Source: Streptomyces misionensis | Lineage (GTDB): Bacteria; Actinomycetota; Actinomycetes; Streptomycetales; Streptomycetaceae | Assembly: GCF_900104815.1 (NCBI RefSeq) | Contig: NZ_FNTD01000004.1 | Span: forward strand, 3,550,501 to 3,614,500 | Length of the DNA: 64,000 nucleotides | Direction of reading: 5' to 3' | Shown here: piece by piece, positions 16,859-24,480 of the stretch | Layout of the letters: the number at the start of each line of letters is the position of its first letter | Numbering within the stretch: the first letter of the stretch is position 1 | Translations under genes and position numbers: made by a program | The notes under the pieces: model-generated | The model's input: only the letters and a program-made list of their open reading frames with translations | Told to the model about the DNA's origin: nothing | Database searches by the model: none

Positions 16859-17287
16859 ATGAGCCAAGCGAAGAGCGGCACGAATCGAGATTCCGCAAAC
16901 AACGGGAGTACGTCCGCCAAGGCCCGGCAGGCCACGGCCAAGGTGACCGCCCCCGCGTCGCAGGCGGCGGACAAGGCGGCCGAGAAGTCCGGTGACGTGG
17001 CGTCGGCGGCTCGTGGCGCGGGCGAGCGCACGGCCGAGGCGGGCAGCGCGGTGGTACGGGGCACGGCCGAGCGGGTCCAGGCCGGCCGCCAGGCCGTCGT
17101 CGCCGCCTCGGGGCAGGCCGTGACCCTCGCCCGGACGGCATGGACGGTGATCGCCCAGCGCAAGCTGCTCGCCGCCGGGGTGGGTGCGGGCCTGTCCGCG
17201 CTGGGTGCCACGTCGTACCTGGCGGGTCACCGTGCGGGGCGCCGCACGCACGGCCCGATCACCCGTCTGACCGGCGGGCGGATCTGA
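16859..17287 (+). CDS. Ala-rich helical protein with C-terminal membrane anchor
   Basis: This 142-aa protein is almost all Ala, Lys, Thr and Glu in long amphipathic repeats (AKARQATAKVTAPASQAADK, AARGAGERTAEAGSAVVRG). A single membrane segment (AAGVGAGLSALGATSYLAG) follows, then a basic tail. The composition resembles phasin- or apolipoprotein-like helices. It probably associates with a membrane. It is divergent from the universal stress gene and convergent with the collagen-like gene, with a strong hairpin between them. No precise function. Confidence 0.6.
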   Translation: MSQAKSGTNRDSANNGSTSAKARQATAKVTAPASQAADKAAEKSGDVASAARGAGERTAEAGSAVVRGTAERVQAGRQAVVAASGQAVTLARTAWTVIAQRKLLAAGVGAGLSALGATSYLAGHRAGRRTHGPITRLTGGRI

Positions 17288-17305
17288 GAGGCCGGGCGTA
17301 CGGAC

Positions 17306-17336
17306 GGCGCGCCCGCCCTGTGGGGGCGGGCGCGCC
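17306..17336. terminator. Bidirectional hairpin terminator
   Basis: GGCGCGCCCGCCC pairs perfectly with GGGCGGGCGCGCC around a short loop, between two convergent genes. A shorter outer stem (CGGAC/GTCCG) extends it. Confidence 0.8.
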
Positions 17337-17344
17337 GGAGTCCG

Positions 17345-18223
17345 TCAGAAGCGGGGGAACTGGCAGCTGACCCAGACGCGCACCTCGGCGTCGGTGGTGC
17401 CGGGGTTGCTGAACAGCACCTCGGACGGCCGCTGGTACCAGGGGAAGAGGTTGGTGCCGGTCTCGTGGACGCCCGAGTTCGGGTCGCGGGCGGCTCCGCC
17501 GATGGCGGCCATGCCTTCCGGCCAGGGGCACGTCGGCACCTGGACCGCGTAGTTGTCCGCCCCCGCGGGGACGGTGGCGAAGTTCTCGAAGACCTCGTAG
17601 TAGGGCAGTGAGCCCGGTCCGGGAGGGCCGGGCTCGCCCTGTGGTCCGGGAGGACCGGGTTCACCCTGCGGGCCCGGGTCGCCCTGCTCGCCCCGCTCGC
17701 CCTGAGGGCCGGGGACACCCTGCTCGCCCCGCTCACCTTGAGGACCGGGAAAACCCTGCTCGCCCTGCGGGCCGGCGGGGCCCGGCAGGCCCTGCTCGCC
17801 CTGCGGGCCGGCGGGGCCGGGAAGGCCCTGCTCGCCCTGGGGGCCCGTGGGTCCGGCCGGGCCTGCCGGTCCCGCCGGGCCTGCCGGCCCTGCGGGGCCG
17901 GGCGGGCCGGGGGGACCGGGCGTGCCACCGCCCCCGGTTCCGCCCCCCGTTCCGCCACCGTGGCCGTAGCCGTTGCCGTAGCCGCCGTTGCCGCTGCCTC
18001 CGTGACCCCCGGGCCTGTAGCCGCCGGTTCCGTGGCCGCCGCCGGGCTTGCCGGCCGCGGCGGCCGGTGCGGCCGGTGTGGCGGCGGAGGCGGCCGGTGC
18101 GGCGGCGGAGGCGGTCTCGGCCGTCGCGAGGGTGGTGAGGGCGGCGAGCAGGACCGGGGCCGCCACGCTCAGGGCCAGGGCACCGCGCCCGCGCCGGGGG
18201 ATCCGCCCGGTTTGCCTTGTCAT
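17345..18223 (-). CDS. Exported collagen-like protein
   Basis: This 292-aa protein has a signal peptide (about 1-40; [20 protein letters not shown], then ALA-type cleavage). A Gly/His/Tyr-rich linker ([18 protein letters not shown]) follows. About 105 residues of uninterrupted Gly-X-Y triplets come next, then a C-terminal globular domain of about 85 residues ([24 protein letters not shown]) that may trimerise. Many triplets are GEQ/GPQ/GER, the charged type that stabilises bacterial triple helices lacking hydroxyproline. The ATG at 18223 has GAGGAG at good spacing. Confidence 0.9.
   Translation of the reverse strand: MTRQTGRIPRRGRGALALSVAAPVLLAALTTLATAETASAAAPAASAATPAAPAAAAGKPGGGHGTGGYRPGGHGGSGNGGYGNGYGHGGGTGGGTGGGGTPGPPGPPGPAGPAGPAGPAGPAGPTGPQGEQGLPGPAGPQGEQGLPGPAGPQGEQGFPGPQGERGEQGVPGPQGERGEQGDPGPQGEPGPPGPQGEPGPPGPGSLPYYEVFENFATVPAGADNYAVQVPTCPWPEGMAAIGGAARDPNSGVHETGTNLFPWYQRPSEVLFSNPGTTDAEVRVWVSCQFPRF
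17607..17924 (-). repeat. Collagen Gly-X-Y repeat tract
   Basis: In-frame 9-nt periodicity encoding Gly-X-Y triplets. The unit [12 protein letters not shown] is repeated three times in near-identical form, implying expansion by slippage or recombination. Confidence 0.9.
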
Positions 18224-18516
18224 ATGTGCTCCTCTCACGGCGCACAGAATGCACTAAAGGCGGATCAAAATGGGCAAGGCTTGGCACAACACCGCATAAT
18301 ATGCGGCGGCCGAGTGAGCGGAGGGGACGGTCGAGCCCCGGTGAAGGTGGTCACCGTCCGAGCGTCACGGAAGGCACCCACCCCTCGCGGCCCATCGGAA
18401 GCCATATGAAGTCAGCCCCAAGCTCCCGGAGTTGAGTACCCGTCAGTACCGGCGCTGCGTGGCGGGCCGCTGCTCTATGATGTTGCGATTTCCATGCTCG
18501 AGACACAGGGGGAGCC

Positions 18517-18879
18517 ATGTTCGAGTCGGCCGAGGTCGTCGGTGCCGAGCGGAACGCCGGTATGGAGGGGCTCGACGTACTGGTGTCGCTCGACGGCACC
18601 CAACCCGCCCCCGGCTCGGGTGACATGGGCATCTTCGGCAACCGGGGCGAGGACACCTCGGTCCGGCGGATCCCCACCACGGTCCTGCGCGAGAACCTCC
18701 AGCGCACGGTGGACGCCCTGCAAGAGGTGCTCGCCAACCTCACCGTGCCCGAGAACGGCATGCGGCTCCAGCAGGCACAGGTCTCCTTCGAGATCACCGC
18801 GACCGGGGGCATCGCCGTCGTGGGAACCTCGGCGCAGGTCGGCGCCAAGGGCGCGATCACGCTGACCTTCGGCTCCTGA
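18517..18879 (+). CDS. Peptidase-co-occurring-type small protein (Pepco/Trypco-like)
   Basis: This 120-aa protein has a central amphipathic helix (TTVLRENLQRTVDALQEVL) and a C-terminal pair of beta strands rich in Gly (VSFEITATGGIAVVG, GAKGAITLTFGS). This layout matches the small domains that co-occur with trypsin- or caspase-like peptidases in NTP-dependent conflict systems. The family assignment is from memory and tentative. It ends 16 bases before the caspase/Hsp90 gene, which is almost certainly its partner. It may be the adaptor that links sensing to the protease. Confidence 0.55.
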   Translation: MFESAEVVGAERNAGMEGLDVLVSLDGTQPAPGSGDMGIFGNRGEDTSVRRIPTTVLRENLQRTVDALQEVLANLTVPENGMRLQQAQVSFEITATGGIAVVGTSAQVGAKGAITLTFGS

Positions 18880-18895
18880 CCCTCCGGAGAGCGCG

Positions 18896-21800
18896 ATGAA
18901 CGGCTCGTACCGTGCCTTGCTGATCGGGGTGCCGGCCTACCGCGACCCCGGCATCACCGATCTGCCCTTCGTCAAGGACGACATGGCGGAACTGGCGGAG
19001 GCGCTGGGCCCCGTCGGGTACCAGGTACACGTACACGACGTCGACGAGACCGACCGGGAGAGCATCGACGACGCCGTCGAGGCGTTCTTCCAGAGCGCCG
19101 CCGAGGGCCAGACGCTTCTGCTCTACCTCAGCGGTCACGGAATCCACCACGGCGGCAAGGACTACCTCGTCCCCAAGGGAGCGCGGCTGGCGTCCCACGA
19201 CTTCCGCGGCAAGTGCCTCTCGCTCGACTTCAGCCACTACGTCGAACGCAGCCACGCGGGTGACGTGATCGTGTTCGTCGACGCCTGCCGCGAGGGGGTC
19301 GACCAGGGCGCGATGTCGGTCGGCAACACCGTCGGCTGGTCCAACATGCGGGTCAGACGGGTCGGCGAGCGCCACTACTGCCATGTGTACGCCTGCTCGC
19401 CGGGGGAGCGCGCCCACTACACCCGTGCGGGCAACAGCACCTTCAGCGTCTTCTCCCGGGCCCTCAGCACCGTGGTGGCGGAGGAGGCGGGCCCGAGCAC
19501 GCTGCGCGAGCTCAGGGACCGGTTGCAGAGCGCGACGGACACACTGACGGCCGAGCACGGGCTGTTCCGCCAGCAGATCAGGGTGCGCACCGAGACGGAG
19601 ACCGACGACTTCGTGGTCTTCGTCCGCCCCGACCGCACCGCCCACGGGGCCGCGGGCGAGCACGGCTGGGTGAAGGCGGCCCGCAAGCATCCCGCGTGGC
19701 ACCAGGTCGGCGACGCCGACGGGGCCGAGGCCATGCACGCGGCCGCCATGGCACTCGTCGCCAGGATCGCCCGGCAGTCGGACCGGGACGAGGCCCTGCT
19801 GGCCGAGGACCCCTGGCGGCCGGCCGGCTTCGCCGAGCGGATGGCCGGTGGGGTGGGCTGGCTGCTGACGAAGGTCATCAATCCGGAGAAACTGGCCCTG
19901 TCCCCGGCCGAGGCCGTTCTGCTGGTCACCGTGCCCTATCTCTACGTGGCCTGCGCGAACCGCGCCGCGGTGCGGGCGCTGGAGGTCGGACCGACGAACC
20001 TCGGCCATGTCACCCATCCGAGCGCGGCCCGCGCGAGCTACGAGCAGTTCCTCCACAACCGGCAGCGGCTGACGCGTCGCGCCGTCCTCGCGGCCCGGCC
20101 GCCCGGCGGGGACGACCATGCGGCCGGCATCGCCTGGTGGCTGTTCCGCCGCTGGCTGACCCGCAAGCCCGGCGGATTCGAGGACGAGCTGCTGAACAGC
20201 CTGATCGGCCCGGTCGAGAACCTGCTGGAGGACGTCCCGGCCGACGACGACCGCGCGCTGATCGCCGAGCTGTTCGAGCTGGGCACCCTGCCGATGCTGC
20301 TGCGCTCGCTGCGCACCTCCTTCGACTCCACCACCATCCGGCCCAGGCGTCAGCTGGCCGGCGGCGCCGAGGTGGAACAGCAGGTCCGGGAGCAGTTGCT
20401 GGTCGTCCTGCTGACGGTGGCGCACCATCTGGCGATCGACCCGATCCTGCTGCCGGACGTCGTCGTGGAACACCTGGGCATCAGCTACTCGGTGGACATG
20501 GAGGAACTCCACCGGACCCTCAGGTCGGCGCGCTGGCACCAGCACGGCCGCACCCGGGTGCTCAACGCGGACTGCCACCATCCGGCGATCGGCCTGGCCC
20601 TGCGCCAGCAGGCCGCCGCCCTGGACGCGCTGCTCGGCGCGGTCGACATCCAGGCCGGCGGCGAACCCCAGCTGGAGCCGCTCCAGGACCTGCCCGCGCA
20701 CGCCACCGCCGACCAGGTGCGGCCGGCCGTCGACGCCGCGGGAAAGCCCGCGTACGAGTCGACCGATCTGCGCTTCCGGCTCGCCGACGACCGCATCCAG
20801 GAACTGCTCATGGGCGAGCAGTTGTACGGCGATCCGGCGCTGGCGGTCCGGGAGCTGTACCAGAACGCCCTGGACGCCTGCCGCTACCGGCAGGCCCGCA
20901 CCGCGTATCTGCGGCGGCGCCACCCCGAGCTGCCCGACTGGTCGGGGCGCATCACGTTCAGACAGGGTGTCGACGGCAGCGGGCGCGCGTACATCGAGTG
21001 CACGGACAACGGCATCGGGATGGGGGAACGCGAGCTGCGGGAGGTCTTCTCGCATGCCGGCATGAGCTTCGCCGACCTCCCCGAGTACCTCGACGAACAG
21101 GCCGAGTGGCGCAAGGCGGGCATCGAGATCCACCCCAACAGCCGGTTCGGCATCGGCGTGCTCAGCTACTTCATGATCGCCGACGACATCTCGGTGACCA
21201 CCTGCCGCATGGACTGCGAGGGTCACCCCGGCCGGCGCCTCCAGGTGGACATCGCCGGACCGGGGTCCCTCTTCCGCATCCGGGACCTGGGACGGGGGCA
21301 CGAGGCGCAGACGACCGTACGTCTGTACCTCCGCCCCTCCGCCACGGCGCCGTCGTGCACCGATCTGCTGCGGCGGCTGCTGTGGATCTCCGAGTACTCG
21401 GTGGTCGCCGAGGACGCGGAGACCCGGTACGAGTGGGAGCCGGACGTGCTGTCGCCGGTGGCGCCGCTGGGCGGCGACGATCCGCACGACGGCGACGCGT
21501 CGCGCTCCCGGGACGCCGTGGTGGACGCCGCGAGCCGTCCGGACGTGTGGTGGACGAACACACATGGCGGTGTCCTCGCGGACGGGGTGTGGATCGGTGT
21601 TCCGCTGTTCGGAGCCGTGGTCAACCTCACCGGGAAGCAGACGCCGAAGCTGACCGTCGACCGCAGACGCGCGCTGAGCGACGACACGGCGTATGTCATG
21701 CGACGCCTGACGGAGGAGATCCCGGCGCTGCTGCGGCCGGGGGGCACGGTCTTCGGTCACGACTGGTTGTCGGAGCTGGTCGGCCACCATCCCGCGCTTG

Positions 21801-23653
21801 CGGACGCGATCGCACAGGCCGCGGTGGCGTGCCGGTACGCCCCGTGGGAGATAGGCGGGCAGGAGCTGGACATCACCGCGGTGGGGTGCTTCCCGCCGGA
21901 CCCGAAGATCATGTCCGGCGCCATCTGGACGGAACGCGCCGTCGCGAATGTGCCGCGTTCCGTCGTCGAGTGGCGGGTCGGGGCCTGGGCCGCGGCGGGG
22001 GCGTTTCCCGGGGTGACGCCCACGGCCCCGGAGCCGGTGGTGCGCGCGAGGCCCACGGACACCGGTCTGCTGAGGCTCTCGGACGCCTCGGACGGCGGGG
22101 CACGCTTCGCAAGTGTGCGCTACTCGGCGGAGTGGCTCGATTCCGGAACACCCGTGCCCCTCGGGCATGTGCTGGAGTTCGCGCGCGTCGTGGGATGCCG
22201 TCCGCGCGAGGCGGCGGACAGGCTCGTGGAACTTGGCCTCCGGCTGCCCTCCGGTGTCGTGCTGCCCGACGAAGTCCTGACATCCGATCTGCTCATCCTC
22301 AGCCGCGATGTCGATGGGGAGCCGCCGTGGCTGGGGGCCGACCCGGTTCCCCTCGGGCATGTGGTGGCGGTGGCCGAGCGGACCAAGCGCCGCCCCGCCC
22401 AGGTCGCGGCCAGGCTCACGGAACTCGGGCTGCGGCTCGCCGACGGAGGCGTGCTGCCCGAGACCGCCGAAGCCGGTGACTCCCAGCTCCTCGACGACGC
22501 GCATACCCCGGGAAAGCCGCCGTGGCTGGGTCCGGGCGACCAGGTGCCCCTGGGACGCGTGCTGTCCGTGGCACAGACATGGGGGCGCCGGCCCGCGGAC
22601 GTGGTGGCCAGGCTCGCGGAACTCGGGCTGCGCCTTCAGGACGGGGTCGTGCCGCCCGAGTCCGTGGAGCCGGAAGACCTGGTCGTCCTGCGTCGCGGCG
22701 GCCACCCGAACGCCCCCAGGTGGTGGGACGGCAGCACGTCGGTACCCCTGGCGCACGTGCTCCTGGCCGCCCACACCCACGCCCTGGGGTGGACCACGCG
22801 GGAGGTGGCGGCCAGGCTGGTGCGGCTCGGCCTGCGTCTGCACGAGGGTGCCGTGGTGCCCGAGATCGTGGACCCCGGAGATCTCGACCTGCTCGACATC
22901 GACGGTTCCACCCGGGCGAGGGAATGGGTGAACCTCGCCGAGCCGGTTCCACCGGGGCATGTGCTGGCGGTGTCCGAGCGGACGAGGCGTCCTCCGGCGG
23001 AGGTCCTGGCCAGGCTCGGAGAACTCGGGCTGCGCCTTCCGGAGGGCATCACGCTGCCCGACGACATCGAGTCCGACGATCTCTTGATCCTCAGCGTCAG
23101 GTTCGACCGGGACCCGCCGTGGCTCGACGGCACCGGGCCGGTGGCGCTGGGGCACGTGCTGGCGGCGGCCGAGCGGGTCAAGCGACGCCCCCGGGAAGTG
23201 GTGGCCCGGCTCGCCCGGTTCGGTCTGCAACTCGCCGCGGGCACGGTGGTGCCCGAGGCCGTCGGAGTGGACGATTCGGCCATCCTCAGTCGCGACGTCG
23301 ACCGGGTGGCGCCCTGGCTGGACGACGCCGAACCGGTGCCGCTGAGCCATGTGCTCGAAGCGGCCGACCAGTTGCGTCGTCGCCCCGCGCAGGTGACGTC
23401 CCGGTTCGAGGCACTCGGCCTGCGGGTGGCGGACGGCACGGACCCGCTCGCCCAGATCGAGTACGAGGACCTGCGGATCCTCAGGGACAACGAAGAGGGG
23501 TACCGGTGGCTGGACGACGAGACGTCGGTCGACCTGTACCGCGTCTTCCAGACCGCCGTCCTCAACGAACGCCCCCTGCCCGAGGTCGCCCACCGCTTCC
23601 GCGAACTCGGGCTCCCCTTGGCCGGGGACGCGGTCTACGACCGCGACCAGTGA
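18896..23653 (+). CDS. Caspase-like peptidase / Hsp90-like ATPase / wHTH-repeat protein
   Basis: This 1585-aa protein has three parts. Residues 1-260 are a caspase-type (C14) peptidase, with His81 in YLSGHG and Cys131 in VDACREG. Residues about 640-960 are an Hsp90-like GHKL ATPase, with RELYQNALDA as N-box, CTDNGIGMGE near 703 and SRFGIGVLSYF near 750. Residues about 1075-1580 hold eight repeats of roughly 65 aa, each with V-P-L-G-H-V, R-P-x-x-V-x-x-R-L-x-x-L-G-L-R-L and an acidic end, fitting the wHTH type seen behind Hsp90-like ATPases. The middle (260-640) is helical. GGAG precedes the ATG. It is probably an abortive-infection or cell-suicide protease switched by ATPase state; the role is inference. 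Confidence 0.85.
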   Translation: MNGSYRALLIGVPAYRDPGITDLPFVKDDMAELAEALGPVGYQVHVHDVDETDRESIDDAVEAFFQSAAEGQTLLLYLSGHGIHHGGKDYLVPKGARLASHDFRGKCLSLDFSHYVERSHAGDVIVFVDACREGVDQGAMSVGNTVGWSNMRVRRVGERHYCHVYACSPGERAHYTRAGNSTFSVFSRALSTVVAEEAGPSTLRELRDRLQSATDTLTAEHGLFRQQIRVRTETETDDFVVFVRPDRTAHGAAGEHGWVKAARKHPAWHQVGDADGAEAMHAAAMALVARIARQSDRDEALLAEDPWRPAGFAERMAGGVGWLLTKVINPEKLALSPAEAVLLVTVPYLYVACANRAAVRALEVGPTNLGHVTHPSAARASYEQFLHNRQRLTRRAVLAARPPGGDDHAAGIAWWLFRRWLTRKPGGFEDELLNSLIGPVENLLEDVPADDDRALIAELFELGTLPMLLRSLRTSFDSTTIRPRRQLAGGAEVEQQVREQLLVVLLTVAHHLAIDPILLPDVVVEHLGISYSVDMEELHRTLRSARWHQHGRTRVLNADCHHPAIGLALRQQAAALDALLGAVDIQAGGEPQLEPLQDLPAHATADQVRPAVDAAGKPAYESTDLRFRLADDRIQELLMGEQLYGDPALAVRELYQNALDACRYRQARTAYLRRRHPELPDWSGRITFRQGVDGSGRAYIECTDNGIGMGERELREVFSHAGMSFADLPEYLDEQAEWRKAGIEIHPNSRFGIGVLSYFMIADDISVTTCRMDCEGHPGRRLQVDIAGPGSLFRIRDLGRGHEAQTTVRLYLRPSATAPSCTDLLRRLLWISEYSVVAEDAETRYEWEPDVLSPVAPLGGDDPHDGDASRSRDAVVDAASRPDVWWTNTHGGVLADGVWIGVPLFGAVVNLTGKQTPKLTVDRRRALSDDTAYVMRRLTEEIPALLRPGGTVFGHDWLSELVGHHPALADAIAQAAVACRYAPWEIGGQELDITAVGCFPPDPKIMSGAIWTERAVANVPRSVVEWRVGAWAAAGAFPGVTPTAPEPVVRARPTDTGLLRLSDASDGGARFASVRYSAEWLDSGTPVPLGHVLEFARVVGCRPREAADRLVELGLRLPSGVVLPDEVLTSDLLILSRDVDGEPPWLGADPVPLGHVVAVAERTKRRPAQVAARLTELGLRLADGGVLPETAEAGDSQLLDDAHTPGKPPWLGPGDQVPLGRVLSVAQTWGRRPADVVARLAELGLRLQDGVVPPESVEPEDLVVLRRGGHPNAPRWWDGSTSVPLAHVLLAAHTHALGWTTREVAARLVRLGLRLHEGAVVPEIVDPGDLDLLDIDGSTRAREWVNLAEPVPPGHVLAVSERTRRPPAEVLARLGELGLRLPEGITLPDDIESDDLLILSVRFDRDPPWLDGTGPVALGHVLAAAERVKRRPREVVARLARFGLQLAAGTVVPEAVGVDDSAILSRDVDRVAPWLDDAEPVPLSHVLEAADQLRRRPAQVTSRFEALGLRVADGTDPLAQIEYEDLRILRDNEEGYRWLDDETSVDLYRVFQTAVLNERPLPEVAHRFRELGLPLAGDAVYDRDQ
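22129..23620 (+). repeat. Eight tandem protein repeats (wHTH-like), about 195 bp each
   Basis: Units start near 22156, 22347, 22540, 22741, 22948, 23140, 23336 and 23530 with VPLGHV-like segments. The last is the most divergent (VDLYRVF). The period is nearly constant, and neighbouring units share DNA blocks. Confidence 0.8.
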
Positions 23654-23656
23654 CCC

Positions 23657-24295
23657 TCAGTACCGCTCCGCCTTCGCCACCACCGCCGTCAGCCGTGGCT
23701 CCGGGGGCTGGTGGCTGATGGCGTAGGGGTGGACCGTCTGGCCGGCGCGGACGTTCTCCGCGCCGACGTAGCGGGTCTCCACGACCTTGCCCTGCGCGTC
23801 GCGGAAGTCGATCTGGACGGCGAAGTTCGCGGTGTGGTCCGAGGAGTTGTGGATGTTGACGTGGGCGGCCTGGAGGTCGCCGACCTGGGAGCGGGGGATG
23901 CCGCTGAGGGAGACGTCGGAGGCGGCGTTGCCCCGGCCCTGTACCTTCGCGAGCCGCTGGTGTGCCTTCTGGTTCGCCTGTTCGGTGCGGGCGGCGACCG
24001 AGGCCTCGAACTCGTCGGCCCGTGCCGACGCGGAGGCGGCCGCGGCCGAGGCCGACGCGCGGGCCGAGGCGATGGCGGAGGAGGCGGCCGAGGACAGCGG
24101 GGAGGGCGGGGTGCCCGTGAAGGACTCGGTGGCGGGGGCCGTGGGGCGGGGGGTGAAGGTCGCGCCGCCGCCCTGGTTGTTGCCGCCGCCACAGGCCGCC
24201 AGCGTCAGGGTGCCCGCGGTGGCCAGTACCGCCGCGGCAGCGCTCGCGCCCCGGTACCGCAGCCGTCGTCCGCCCCTCGGCACGCCGCTACCCAT
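23657..24295 (-). CDS. Exported lipoprotein
   Basis: This 212-aa protein has a signal peptide with a lipobox (TLTLAAC, Cys about residue 35). An Ala/Ser-rich stalk (ASARASASAAAASASARADE) and a C-terminal beta domain (AHVNIHNSSDHTANFAVQID, VETRYVGAENVRAGQTVHPY) follow. The C-terminal domain resembles FxLYD-type domains that follow lipoprotein stalks. The start at 24295 is preceded by GGAAGGG; the frame is open further upstream without a site. It is convergent with the caspase gene (3 bases between stops) and divergent from the permease fusion. Cell-surface role unknown. Confidence 0.8.
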   Translation of the reverse strand: MGSGVPRGGRRLRYRGASAAAAVLATAGTLTLAACGGGNNQGGGATFTPRPTAPATESFTGTPPSPLSSAASSAIASARASASAAAASASARADEFEASVAARTEQANQKAHQRLAKVQGRGNAASDVSLSGIPRSQVGDLQAAHVNIHNSSDHTANFAVQIDFRDAQGKVVETRYVGAENVRAGQTVHPYAISHQPPEPRLTAVVAKAERY

Positions 24296-24480
24296 GGCAT
24301 CCGTTCCCTTCCGCCAACCCGTCGATGTCCGGTTGATCCGTGATCGCCTCACTATCGGCAGGTTCATGCTGCCCCACGTGGTCCGCTCCCGCGACCGGGG
24401 CGGGGAGGGCGGGGGACCGGACGGGGACGGCGCCGCCCCTGTGTATTTGCACCGCCGTCGGCCCCGCGTTGGAATCGAAT

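Noticed and set aside
15611..17251. Long minus-strand frame over the universal stress gene
   Set aside because: The real gene starts at 16698 with AGGAGG and shows two UspA domains in another frame.
17607..17924. Repeat tract considered as a CRISPR array
   Set aside because: The periodicity is 9 nt and in frame, encoding Gly-X-Y; there are no spacers and no cas genes.
18857..23593. A 1578-codon open frame antisense to the caspase/Hsp90 gene
   Set aside because: It is a by-product of the high third-position GC of the real gene. Its composition (Arg, His, Gln, Val) is not protein-like and it holds no motif.
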